DNA from: CAIYRG01 sp964494505
GTDB taxonomy: Bacteria > Pseudomonadota > Alphaproteobacteria > Micropepsales > Micropepsaceae
Direction: 5' to 3'
DNA length: 38,378 nucleotides
NCBI GenBank assembly: GCA_964494505.1
Contig: CAZBRO010000039.1
Location: 1-38,378, forward strand
Positions 1 through 8,086 of the stretch are shown here, in pieces (within the stretch, counting starts at the first letter, position 1; the number at the start of each line of letters is the position of its first letter). The position numbers were made by a program, and so were the translations under genes. The notes below the pieces were generated by a model. The model made no database searches, was not told the origin of the DNA, and saw only the letters and a list, made by a program, of their open reading frames with translations.

Positions 1-54
1 TGTAATGACATGGATGGCAAAGGATGAATTATTCCCTCCACCATGTTCCGCATG

Positions 55-160
55 GTCCCCCTCCCCCGCTTCGCGGAGGAGGATTACGCGTCCGACGATT
101 GATTGATCCTCCCTCGTTTACGGGGGAGGTGGCGAGCGAAGCGAGACGGAGGGGGCAAGC
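55..160. repeat. GC-rich palindromic intergenic repeat, copy A
   Basis: Two consecutive hairpins are visible. Arms 60-68 and 74-82 pair 8 of 9 around a CTTCG loop, and arms 108-116 and 121-129 pair 8 of 9 around TTTA. A purine-rich tail (GGTGGCGAGCGAAGCGAGA followed by a run of G) comes next. The same CCTCCC...GGGAGGTGGCG plan recurs at 1794-1879 and 21582-21637. No credible protein is encoded here. Confidence 0.6.
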
Positions 161-176
161 GGCTCAGTTTTCCGGT

Positions 177-245
177 TTGTCATGCCCGGCGAGCGTGCAT
201 GCGCACGCGAGGGAAGGGCCGGCATCGCTCCGCCGCGAATGACAA
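177..245. repeat. Branched palindrome downstream of the M20 peptidase
   Basis: Outer arms TTGTCAT (177-183) and ATGACAA (239-245) are perfect inverted repeats. Inside them GCGTGC (193-198) pairs with GCACGC (203-208) across a 4-nt loop. ATGCCCGGC and GCCGGCAT add an imperfect intermediate stem. It lies just past the stop of the minus-strand M20 gene, so it may form the 3' end of that transcript. That role is inferred from position. Confidence 0.5.
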
Positions 246-254
246 TATAACATT

Positions 255-1721
255 CTATTTCAAGTCCTGGATCAGGCGCATGTAAAAGCCGACGGCGGGG
301 CCGAGATCGCTGATTGCCACGCGCTCATTGGTGCCGTGAACGCGCGCGAGGTCGGCAACCTCCTCGTGATAGGGGCGGAAGCGCAGCACGGAATCCGCGA
401 TCGCCAGGTAATGGCGCGAGTCGGTGGCGCCGGTCATGATCTCGGGCGCCACGGGAACGCCATAGGTCGCGCGAATCGCATTGGCGATATAGGCGTAGCC
501 GGGGTCGTTCGCGGGCACCACCTTGGTCGCCTCGGAGAGTGTTTCCTCGCGCTCCGTCACGTCCACTTTGGGGTCGGCGATCACCTGCCGCACATGGTCG
601 GTCACCGTCTTGATGGTGTCGCGCGGATGCAGGCGGAAATTGATCACCGCCTGCGCCGCCGGCGGGATGACGTTCTCCTTGATGCCGGCATTCATGATGG
701 TCGGTGAAATCGTGGTGTGCAGGGTGGCGGCCGAATCCGGCACTGCTTCCATGCGGTCGAGGACGAAGGACTTGGTCAGCCAGAGATTGGCGAGCACCAT
801 CCGGTCGCCGAACGGCGCAAGCGGTGCGATGGTCGCCAGTTTGGCGCGCTGAATGTCGTCGAGATCGGATTCGAAGGGACGGTTGACCACGTTCAGGATG
901 GCGCTCGCCAGACGCGGCAGCGCGAGATCGCGCGAGGGCCGCGCGGCATGCCCGCCTTCGCCATGGGCGGTCAGTTCGAGGCTGAGATAGCCCTTCTCCG
1001 CATTGGAGATGAAAGCGACAGGCGTGCGCACGCCGGGATAGGGCTCGTTCATGATGGAGCTGCCTTCGTCCAGCACCCAGGCGAAATGGGCCCCGCGCGC
1101 CTGGAGCGCCTTGGCGATGGCCGCATTGCCTTTGCCGCCTATCTCTTCGTCCTCGCCCATGGCGAACATGATGGTGCGCTCGGGCTGGAATCCGCTCATG
1201 GCAAGCTGGTTCGCCGCTTCCAGGATGGTGATGAGCTGACCCTTGTCGTCGAGCGTGCCGCGGCCCCAGACGAAGCCGTCCGCGATGTCGCCGGAGAAGG
1301 GCTTGTGGGTCCAATCCTTCTCGGTGCCGGGGACGATTGGAACCACGTCCAGATGCGCCATCAGCAGCACCGGCGGCAGGTTCGGGTTCTTGCCGATCCA
1401 GGTGAAGAGCAGGCTTTGGCCAAATCTTTCCGGGCCGGCGGCCTCGTGGAAATAGGGATAGGTCTGGTCCATCCAGTCGGCCATGGCCTGGAGCGCCTTG
1501 CTCTTTTCGGCCTCCTTGACGCCGTCGCCATAGGAGACGGTCTCGAACTTCACGGCCTGCGCCAGATGCTGGGCGACGAAATTGGCATCGACCGGAATGG
1601 GCGGCGCGGCCGCTTCGATGCGGGCTGCGGGCAGCATCAGGGTGCGGGTCACCATGACGGCAAGGACGAGGACGAGAACCGCCGCAATGCCAATTCCGAT
1701 GCGGATTCCAATGCGCTTCAT
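255..1721 (-). CDS. M20 family metallopeptidase (PM20D1/carboxypeptidase-like)
   Basis: A 488-residue zinc peptidase of the M20 clan, expected to hydrolyse amide or peptide bonds at the end of small substrates. Residues 10-30 form a hydrophobic N-terminal segment, so the protein is probably membrane-anchored or exported. The di-metal site is clear: H123-x-D125 in MAHLDVVP, D158/D159 in GRGTLDDKG, and the catalytic Glu pair in GEDEEIGG (about 190-196). A dimerisation domain follows (GGHAARPS, about 256-263), and a late His (YHEEVADLARVHG) closes the metal site. The length fits the vertebrate PM20D1-like branch better than short DapE/ArgE enzymes. The physiological substrate cannot be told from sequence. 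The gene stands alone between two palindromic repeats. Confidence 0.9.
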   Translation of the reverse strand: MKRIGIRIGIGIAAVLVLVLAVMVTRTLMLPAARIEAAAPPIPVDANFVAQHLAQAVKFETVSYGDGVKEAEKSKALQAMADWMDQTYPYFHEAAGPERFGQSLLFTWIGKNPNLPPVLLMAHLDVVPIVPGTEKDWTHKPFSGDIADGFVWGRGTLDDKGQLITILEAANQLAMSGFQPERTIMFAMGEDEEIGGKGNAAIAKALQARGAHFAWVLDEGSSIMNEPYPGVRTPVAFISNAEKGYLSLELTAHGEGGHAARPSRDLALPRLASAILNVVNRPFESDLDDIQRAKLATIAPLAPFGDRMVLANLWLTKSFVLDRMEAVPDSAATLHTTISPTIMNAGIKENVIPPAAQAVINFRLHPRDTIKTVTDHVRQVIADPKVDVTEREETLSEATKVVPANDPGYAYIANAIRATYGVPVAPEIMTGATDSRHYLAIADSVLRFRPYHEEVADLARVHGTNERVAISDLGPAVGFYMRLIQDLK

Positions 1722-1793
1722 GCCGTTTCCCCGCTTTTTGTGTCAGGCTAAAGCATAATTCCGGCCACGAAGAGTCCTATTCGCGTTTCGGTG

Positions 1794-1879
1794 CCCCCCA
1801 CCCGCTCGCGCCCGAACGCGCTCGCGACCTCCCCCTGAAAGGGCGAGGATGGACCGCCGTAAGGCGGTTCGGGTGGGGG
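1794..1879. repeat. GC-rich palindromic intergenic repeat, copy B
   Basis: Outer arms CCCCCACCCG (1795-1804) and CGGGTGGGGG (1870-1879) pair perfectly. Inside are an 8-of-9 hairpin at 1828-1848 with a GAA loop and a perfect 6-bp hairpin at 1853-1868 with a GTAA loop. The element directly abuts the stop codon of the minus-strand helicase gene (1880-1882), so it probably forms that mRNA's 3' end. Same family as the copies at 55-160 and 21582-21637. Confidence 0.6.
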
Positions 1880-4789
1880 TCAGACCTTTTCCGCCTGAAC
1901 GGTTCCGAGGAATTTGCGCGTTTCGGCCAGCGCCTCGGCAAAACCGCAGCGGATCACCGGGGCTTCCTTCGGCAGCGCGGCCAGCAGCCGGCTCGGGCAG
2001 GCGGGATCGAGGATCACGAACACGCCGCGATCGGTTTCGCTTCGGATCAACCGGCCGAACGCCTGTTTCAGCCGCAGCCGCGCGAGGAGATCGTCATAGG
2101 TCTTGCCGAAGCGGGCGCGGCGGGCCTTGTGCAGAATGGTGGGCTTCGGCCACGGCACCTTGTCGAAGACGCAGAGGCGCAGCGAGCGCCCCGGCACGTC
2201 GACGCCGTCGCGGAGCGCGTCGGTGCCGAGGAGGCAGGCGTTTTCCTCCGCCCGGAAGAGATCGACCAGGGTGCCGGTGTCCAGCGCATCGATGTGCTGC
2301 GCGTAAAGTGTAAGGCCGGCAGCCGCCAGAGGCGTGGCGATGCGGGCGTGCACGGCGCGGAGCGTCTTGACGGCGGTGAACAAACCGAGCGCGCCGCCGC
2401 CCGCGGCCAGGAACAGCTCGCGATAGGCCGCTCCCAGTTGATCCCAATCGCGCCGGTCGACATCGCGCACCACCAGGATGCGCGACTGGTTGCGCCAATC
2501 GAACGGCGAGCCGTAGAGGGCGCGTTGCGGGGGATCGGGCAGATGATGCGCGCCGACGCGCACTTCGGCCGCCCGCCAATCCCCATCGTCGGATTCGTTT
2601 CCGGCATCGCGCAGCGTGGCCGACGTGATCAGCGCGCCATGGGCGGGTTTCAGAATCGTCTCGGCGAAGGGAATCGTCGGATCGATCCAATGGCGCTTCA
2701 GCGCGACGTCGAAATCGCGGCCGTCGTCACGCGCGATCTCGAACCAATCGGCGAATTCCGAGGTCTCCCCAGGCTCTTCTTCCAAGGCGGCGAGCATGGA
2801 GCGCCAGGCGGGAATGAGCAGATGCGCGCGGCGTTCGAGTCCGCGCACGGCGGCTTCGATGCGCACGCGCGTGCCGGATTCGAGTTCGGCGGCGTCCTTG
2901 TCGAGCCGGGCCCGCAAATGGGCGGCGAGGCGATTGAGCGGCGCGGCCGTCCGCCCCAGCCAATGATGGAGCTTGCGCGCCGCATCCAGAAGCTCCGGCG
3001 GGCTGGGGCGCACATCGGCTTCGATGCCGTATTGGGAATCGGCGTCGGTCGTGAGCGCGCGGACATGGGTATAGGCGTGGGCGAGAAACGCTTCGCCGGG
3101 TCCTCGAGGCGTCAGCCCGCGCAGCCGCGAAAGCCAGCCTTCGCCCGCAAGGGCTCCCGCGGCGGACAGCGCCTCTTCCAGTGCGGCTGTGCCCTCTTCG
3201 CCGGCCACCAGGTCGCGGGCGCGTTCGTTCAGCCCGCGCGCGCGCGATTGGCGCCCCTCCGGTCCCCTGATCCAACGGCGCAGCTCGGCCATTTCGGCGC
3301 CCGAGATTTCCGCGGCGAAAGCCGAATCGGCCGCGTCGAACAGATGATGCCCCTCGTCGAAGACGTAACGCGTACGCAACTGCGGCGCGACGTCGTCGGC
3401 TTCCTCGGCGGGCACGCCGTCCTGGGGCGCCTGCGCCATCACCAGTGCATGATTGGCGATGACGATGTCGGCGGCCTGGGCGCGCCTCAATCCGTGCTCG
3501 ATGAAGCAGGTGCGGTAATGGGGACAGGCCGCATAAATGCATTCGCCGCGGCGGTCGGTAAGCTCGCGCAAGGGAACGGAGCTTGCGAGAAACGCCGGAA
3601 ACCCCGCGCCCGACAGATCGCCGTCGGCAGTCGCCGCCACCCAGCGCGCAATCAGGCCGAGCGCAATGGCGCGCTGGCCGGGCGCAAGCGCGTTGCGTTT
3701 GGCCGCGTCTTCGTAATTCAAGAGGCAGAGATAATTCTCGCGCCCCTTGCGCAGCACGATATTCAGCGGGCGCAGGCGCGCGCCCCGTTCGAGCCGCTTC
3801 ACCTCCTGCAGAATCTGGCGCTGCAGATTGCGCGTGTAGGTGGAAATCCAAAGGCCGGGTCCGTTTCGCTCCGCCCATAAGGATGCCGGCGCAAGATAGC
3901 CAAGCGTCTTGCCGGTGCCGGTGCCCGCCTCCACCAGCGCGATCTTCGGCGCGCCCGGACGCTGGCGCGGCCCGAAAGCGGCCGTCGCCGATTTGGCGAA
4001 TTCGCGCTGCTGAGAGCGTATCGCTCCCGTGCGTCCGATGAGGGAGAGAAGGCGCGTCTCGGCTTCCAGCGGCTCGACGGGAAGGCTCGAAGGGCGCGCA
4101 GGCGGCGGTTGATCCTCCCATTCCGGAAGGCCGCGCCAGGCATCGATGCCGGCGAGCTGTCCGGTCATGCGCTCCGGTTCGCCGAGGACGGCCAGCAAAG
4201 GCGGCCCCCAGCGCCAGCCGGCCTTGGCCATGAAAGCGGCCGTCTTGCGGGTGCGCTCCTTCTCGTCGGGCGGAAACGCGGTCACAGAATCGAACAGAAC
4301 GGACGCGGCTGTGCGCAAGGTGGAGGCGCAGGCCTCCGGCGTGTGCGGTTCGGCAAGACCGAGCGCGCGGGCAAGGCCGAGCGGGCTCGGCAGGCACGCT
4401 TCGCCAGGTTTCACGAAGGCGAAGAGTTCCAGCACATCGAACAGCGGTCGGGCGAGACGTGCGCCCAGACGTTCGGCGGTGAACACTGCATGGCAGACCA
4501 GAACTTCGCCGCCCGCAACCAGCCCGCGGGCCTCCGCCGTCGGAACGGTACGCGTTTCGCCCAAGCCGCGGGCAAGCACCGCTACACCACCGCTGAGCAC
4601 AAGCGCCGGCAAATCCAGATGCGGCAAACGCAAAACGGGGAACCTCACGCGAAGGCGACTCGCATCGACTATGACGAGTTCGCGCGAGGGCCGAAAGGTG
4701 CGGGGACAAAGGTGCGCGATGCGCCGCAGGAACGTGCGAGACCGGCTGTGCGTATGAACATCTGCCGCGAAATGATCGCGAGCCGTCAT
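1880..4789 (-). CDS. DinG-family ATP-dependent DNA helicase (XPD-like, Fe-S)
   Basis: A large superfamily 2 helicase expected to unwind DNA 5'-3', probably in repair or R-loop removal. Walker A (EAGTGTGKT) lies near residue 287 and the DEGH Walker B motif (FDEGHHLF) near 477. Between them four cysteines (YLCLLN, GECIY, AACPHY, RTCF) match the Fe-S cluster ligands of the XPD/DinG family. Motifs V-VI are seen in GTDALRDGVDVPG and QAFGRLIRS. The N-terminal 240 residues precede the helicase core and resemble the poorly conserved leader of alphaproteobacterial DinG-like helicases. It may be a decayed exonuclease domain, but no DEDD acid set is visible. The start is uncertain: the ATG at 4789 has no Shine-Dalgarno, and a GTG at 4648 would remove an unconserved arginine-rich leader and the overlap with the divergent gene. 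Confidence 0.88.
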   Translation of the reverse strand: MTARDHFAADVHTHSRSRTFLRRIAHLCPRTFRPSRELVIVDASRLRVRFPVLRLPHLDLPALVLSGGVAVLARGLGETRTVPTAEARGLVAGGEVLVCHAVFTAERLGARLARPLFDVLELFAFVKPGEACLPSPLGLARALGLAEPHTPEACASTLRTAASVLFDSVTAFPPDEKERTRKTAAFMAKAGWRWGPPLLAVLGEPERMTGQLAGIDAWRGLPEWEDQPPPARPSSLPVEPLEAETRLLSLIGRTGAIRSQQREFAKSATAAFGPRQRPGAPKIALVEAGTGTGKTLGYLAPASLWAERNGPGLWISTYTRNLQRQILQEVKRLERGARLRPLNIVLRKGRENYLCLLNYEDAAKRNALAPGQRAIALGLIARWVAATADGDLSGAGFPAFLASSVPLRELTDRRGECIYAACPHYRTCFIEHGLRRAQAADIVIANHALVMAQAPQDGVPAEEADDVAPQLRTRYVFDEGHHLFDAADSAFAAEISGAEMAELRRWIRGPEGRQSRARGLNERARDLVAGEEGTAALEEALSAAGALAGEGWLSRLRGLTPRGPGEAFLAHAYTHVRALTTDADSQYGIEADVRPSPPELLDAARKLHHWLGRTAAPLNRLAAHLRARLDKDAAELESGTRVRIEAAVRGLERRAHLLIPAWRSMLAALEEEPGETSEFADWFEIARDDGRDFDVALKRHWIDPTIPFAETILKPAHGALITSATLRDAGNESDDGDWRAAEVRVGAHHLPDPPQRALYGSPFDWRNQSRILVVRDVDRRDWDQLGAAYRELFLAAGGGALGLFTAVKTLRAVHARIATPLAAAGLTLYAQHIDALDTGTLVDLFRAEENACLLGTDALRDGVDVPGRSLRLCVFDKVPWPKPTILHKARRARFGKTYDDLLARLRLKQAFGRLIRSETDRGVFVILDPACPSRLLAALPKEAPVIRCGFAEALAETRKFLGTVQAEKV

Positions 4790-4794
4790 GACGC

Positions 4795-4800
4795 AGGAGG
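4795..4800 (+). promoter_or_regulatory. Shine-Dalgarno AGGAGG that sets the LLM gene start
   Basis: A perfect AGGAGG lies 5 nt before the ATG at 4806. This favours 4806 over the in-frame ATG at 4788, which overlaps the site and has no Shine-Dalgarno of its own. Confidence 0.75.
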
Positions 4801-4805
4801 CGCCG

Positions 4806-5825
4806 ATGTTGCGATTGGGGTGGAAAGCGGGAACCGAGCAATATCCGCCGGACGAACTCCTCGAATATGCCGTCGCCGCCGAAGAAGCCGGTTTCGATTC
4901 CGTGGAAGCGAGCGATCATTTCCATCCCTGGGCGGAGAAGGGCCAGGCCTCCTTTGTCTGGAGCTGGCTCGGTGCGGTCGCGGCGCGGACAAAGAAGATC
5001 GCGTTGGGCACGGGCATCACCTGCCCGATTCTGAGATACCATCCGTCAATTATCGCGCAGGCGGCGGCCACAATGGCGTGTCTGGCGCCGAAGCGATTCT
5101 TCCTGGGCGTCGGCACCGGCGAAGCGCTGAACGAATATGCCGCAACCGCGGAATGGCCCGGTTACAACGAGCGCCGCGCGCGGATGATCGAAGCCATCGC
5201 GCTGATGCGCGCGCTGTGGCGCGGCGAGCCGGTTACGCATAAGGGCGTTTATTACCAGACGCGCAAAGCCAAGCTCTACACGCGGCCCGTCGAATCCATT
5301 CCGATCTATGTCTCGGCGATGGTCCCGAACAGCGCCCATGTCGCCGGACAACATGGCGATGCCCTGATCACGACCGGTGGAGAAGAACCCGAAACCTATC
5401 GCAAGATCTTCGTGAATTTCGATGCCGGAGCGAAGGAGGCAGGAAAGAAACCGGCAGAGATGCCGCGCATGGTCGAACTCGCTGTCGCAGTCAGCGACGA
5501 TGAGGAGACGGCGATCGCGTGCCGGAAATCCTATTGGGCGGGGACCTACATACCGGCGCTGTTCACCGAAAAGATCTACACACCGCAAATGTCGGAGCAG
5601 AACGGCAAGCCGGTGGGCTCGGACACGATCAAGAAAGCGGGCTGCATCTCAGCCGATCCGGAGGATCACATCCAATTCGCGCAAAAATATATCGACCTCG
5701 GGTTCGACCATCTGATCTTCCATTGCGCGGGTCCGGATCAAAAAGCCTTCCTCGAAATCTATAGTCGCGATGTGCTGCCGCGCCTGCGCCGGACGGCGCA
5801 TGACCAAACGCGCTCGGCGGCTTAG
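4806..5825 (+). CDS. F420-type LLM class oxidoreductase (TIGR03557-like)
   Basis: A 339-residue luciferase-like TIM-barrel protein. The N-terminus (LRLGWKAGTEQYPPDELLEY), the EASDHFHPW segment and GVGTGEALNE match the F420-dependent glucose-6-phosphate dehydrogenase-like branch of the family. By family knowledge it would transfer hydride between coenzyme F420 and an organic substrate in the cytoplasm. Real F420 use in this organism cannot be judged, because no F420 biosynthesis gene is in the window. The start at 4806 is chosen from the AGGAGG at 4795-4800. It is divergent from the DinG-like helicase and convergent with the histidine kinase, with no obvious operon partner. Confidence 0.85.
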   Translation: MLRLGWKAGTEQYPPDELLEYAVAAEEAGFDSVEASDHFHPWAEKGQASFVWSWLGAVAARTKKIALGTGITCPILRYHPSIIAQAAATMACLAPKRFFLGVGTGEALNEYAATAEWPGYNERRARMIEAIALMRALWRGEPVTHKGVYYQTRKAKLYTRPVESIPIYVSAMVPNSAHVAGQHGDALITTGGEEPETYRKIFVNFDAGAKEAGKKPAEMPRMVELAVAVSDDEETAIACRKSYWAGTYIPALFTEKIYTPQMSEQNGKPVGSDTIKKAGCISADPEDHIQFAQKYIDLGFDHLIFHCAGPDQKAFLEIYSRDVLPRLRRTAHDQTRSAA

Positions 5826-5837
5826 AAAAGGCGCGGC

Positions 5838-8030
5838 CTAAGCGGCAAGATCGGGGTAGAGCCGGGTGAGCGCCTCGCGGACGCGGCCATGCTCGGAAAG
5901 AACCCCGGTTGCGGCCATGGAGAGCGAATGGTCCTTGGCGCCGTCGCGCGCCCCTTGCGCGAGCGCGCGCGCGGCGGCCGTCAGCGCGGTCAAGCCGAGG
6001 CCGCCCGCAGCACCCGCAAAATCCTGCGCCAGACGTCCGGCTTGGGTCCAGTCTTCCTTGCCGGATGCGGCGCGCAGCGAATCGGCCAGGGCTTCGGCCG
6101 TGTGCAGGAAGGATTGCAGGATGTCGACCAGCGTCTTGTAGCCGAGCGACTTCTCCAGTTCCGAAATCGCTTTCGCGTCGATGGCGGCATCGACGTTTTC
6201 GTCCTTGTCGTCGCCAGTGGATTTTCCGCTCTCGCCTGTCAGCGACGTGATGGCGGCAAAGAGGGCGTTGGGCCCTGCCGGCCAGCGCAGGACCGCGTCC
6301 GCGCCATCGGGGTGGCGCTCTTCGGCCGTAGCGAGCGCGAGGATGGGTGTGCGCTGACCCGGCGTCGCGGCCAGCGCATCCACGCTTCCCGCGGCGGCGA
6401 CGATCAATCCATAACCGCCGCGCGCCGACATGGTCACCGCTTCCGCAAGCGTCACGGCTTCGCTGACGTGATTGCCGAACGGCGCGAGGAGGCGTTCGAT
6501 CGAGACGCGCATGCTCTCCTCGGGCAGATACGCCAGCACGGAAAGATTGCTGGGCGGAATGGCGCGCTCTTCGTCCTCCGACTCCTCGCCGCTGTGAACC
6601 TGAAGGGCCGGCGCCAGGATCCAGAAGCTCGCGCCCATGCCCGGCTCGCTGATGACGCCGATCAGGCCGCCGATGGATTCCACCAGGCGCTTGGCGACCG
6701 CGAGGCCGACGCCCGCGCCGGCATGCCGGGTAACGTAGGAATCATCCTCCTTGGTGAACGGCTCGAAGATGCTGGCGAGCAGGTGGTTCGGAATGCCCGG
6801 CCCCGTATCGGTCACGGTGAAGCGCACGCGGTTGGGACCGGATTCGGCGGGCGCGGAATCGACCGCAATCTCGATATTGCCGCGCTCGGTAAACTTGATG
6901 GCATTGCCGACGAGCTTCAGCAGGACCCGGCGGAGCAGCCGGGGATCGGCGGCGACGCGCGGCAGGCCCGAAGCGACGTTGAGCGAGAGGCGCAGGCGCT
7001 TTTCCCACGCATTGGGCTGGAGCAGGCGCAGGACGGTGCGCGCGGCTTGGCCGGCATCCGCGCCTTCCTCGGGTGCGGGCATCAGGCCTTCCGAATCGCG
7101 GGCGAGCGCAATGACGTCGTCGAGCAGCGTCTTCAGGCCGCGGCCCGATTCCAGCAGAACCTTCACATGATCGCGCTGGGCCTTGGCAAGGTCGCTGCGT
7201 TCCAGAAGCTGCGCCATTCCGAGAATGGCGTTGAGCGGCGTTCTGATCTCGTGGCTGATGTTGGCGATGAACGCCGATTTGGCGCGTTCGCTTGCCTGGG
7301 CCGCATCGCGGGCTTCGACGGCTGCGCGCTTTTCCTCGCTCAGGCGCCGAATCAGTTCGGCGTTGTCGTGGCGCAGAAGAATGCTTTCCTCGAGCAGCTC
7401 GGTCACGCGCCCGCTATAGGTGTAGAGCGTGCCCCCGAAGAAGAGCACGAGCAGTCCGGACAGGATTTGATAGGTGCCGCCCTCGTAGAACAGAAGCAGG
7501 GCCAGTGGCACGAGCGAAGCCGCCGCGTGCGCGAGATAGGCAGGGCGATAGGCCGCGCGCGCGATGAATTCGGTTGCCGACATGCCGAGGAAACCGAGCA
7601 CGAGATAGGCCTGGGCAGGAAACGATCCGCGCACGAACCAGATGCAGGCGGCCAATCCCCAGATCGCGCCGGTGATCGCGGAGAGCCAGGTGTAACGCTC
7701 AGCCCACGGAACGGGATCGCTGTCCGGATTGCGCGCCTCATAGCGCGATTTGAACCAGCCCGATGCGACCGTGGCCGCGATCAGCAATACGATCGGAGTG
7801 GCGGCATAGGCGAAGACGATCTTTCCCTGCAGCAGGGATGCCGCCATCGACAGCGCGGCGAAGGGAAAGAACAACGAATAGCGGCTGAGCGCGAACAGGA
7901 TCGCCACCCTGCCGCCGAGTAAGGCCTTCTCTCGCGAAACGGATTCTCCGCTTTCGACGGTCACTCGCACGCTCCTTGAGGTCAGTGCGTTGTCCCCGAA
8001 ACGGCAGACCTCGCTCGCGTTGACCTTCAA
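5838..8030 (-). CDS. Membrane hybrid-type histidine kinase with degenerate REC and Hpt domains
   Basis: A 730-residue sensor kinase. Residues about 43-205 hold five or six hydrophobic segments that form the membrane sensor, followed by a coiled linker (210-250). The H-box FIANISHEIRTPLN places the phospho-accepting His at 260. The HATPase domain shows an N-box (LVGNAIKFTE), a G1 box (DTGPGIPN) and a G2 box (GAGVGLAVAK). Residues about 500-610 have the alternating hydrophobic pattern of a receiver domain, but the acid pair is replaced (VLAYLPEE) and the phospho-Asp strand reads LIVAAAGS. The C-terminal helical region (about 625-730) aligns with Hpt domains, but AHxLKG reads AQDFAG, so Gln669 replaces the phospho-His. 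The kinase core looks active while the relay domains look dead, so output probably goes through an unlinked regulator. It is convergent with the LLM oxidoreductase gene. Confidence 0.85.
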   Translation of the reverse strand: MKVNASEVCRFGDNALTSRSVRVTVESGESVSREKALLGGRVAILFALSRYSLFFPFAALSMAASLLQGKIVFAYAATPIVLLIAATVASGWFKSRYEARNPDSDPVPWAERYTWLSAITGAIWGLAACIWFVRGSFPAQAYLVLGFLGMSATEFIARAAYRPAYLAHAAASLVPLALLLFYEGGTYQILSGLLVLFFGGTLYTYSGRVTELLEESILLRHDNAELIRRLSEEKRAAVEARDAAQASERAKSAFIANISHEIRTPLNAILGMAQLLERSDLAKAQRDHVKVLLESGRGLKTLLDDVIALARDSEGLMPAPEEGADAGQAARTVLRLLQPNAWEKRLRLSLNVASGLPRVAADPRLLRRVLLKLVGNAIKFTERGNIEIAVDSAPAESGPNRVRFTVTDTGPGIPNHLLASIFEPFTKEDDSYVTRHAGAGVGLAVAKRLVESIGGLIGVISEPGMGASFWILAPALQVHSGEESEDEERAIPPSNLSVLAYLPEESMRVSIERLLAPFGNHVSEAVTLAEAVTMSARGGYGLIVAAAGSVDALAATPGQRTPILALATAEERHPDGADAVLRWPAGPNALFAAITSLTGESGKSTGDDKDENVDAAIDAKAISELEKSLGYKTLVDILQSFLHTAEALADSLRAASGKEDWTQAGRLAQDFAGAAGGLGLTALTAAARALAQGARDGAKDHSLSMAATGVLSEHGRVREALTRLYPDLAA

Positions 8031-8086
8031 TAGGCCAAAGCCTAGCTTTCCCCCCCTTTCGATCCGCTTAACACCAGGGTTTTTCC

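Noticed and set aside
24..285. Two short plus-strand open frames at the left edge
   Set aside because: They read through palindromic repeats and have no ribosome-binding site or family resemblance.
2129..5042. Long open frames on both strands overlapping the helicase
   Set aside because: Frame shadows of the DinG-family gene; only the chosen frame has Walker, DEGH and Fe-S motifs.
5889..7922. Very long open frame on the plus strand (677 codons)
   Set aside because: It is antisense to the histidine kinase, whose domains are clear. The reading has the repetitive Arg/Gly/Ala composition typical of shadow frames in high-GC DNA.
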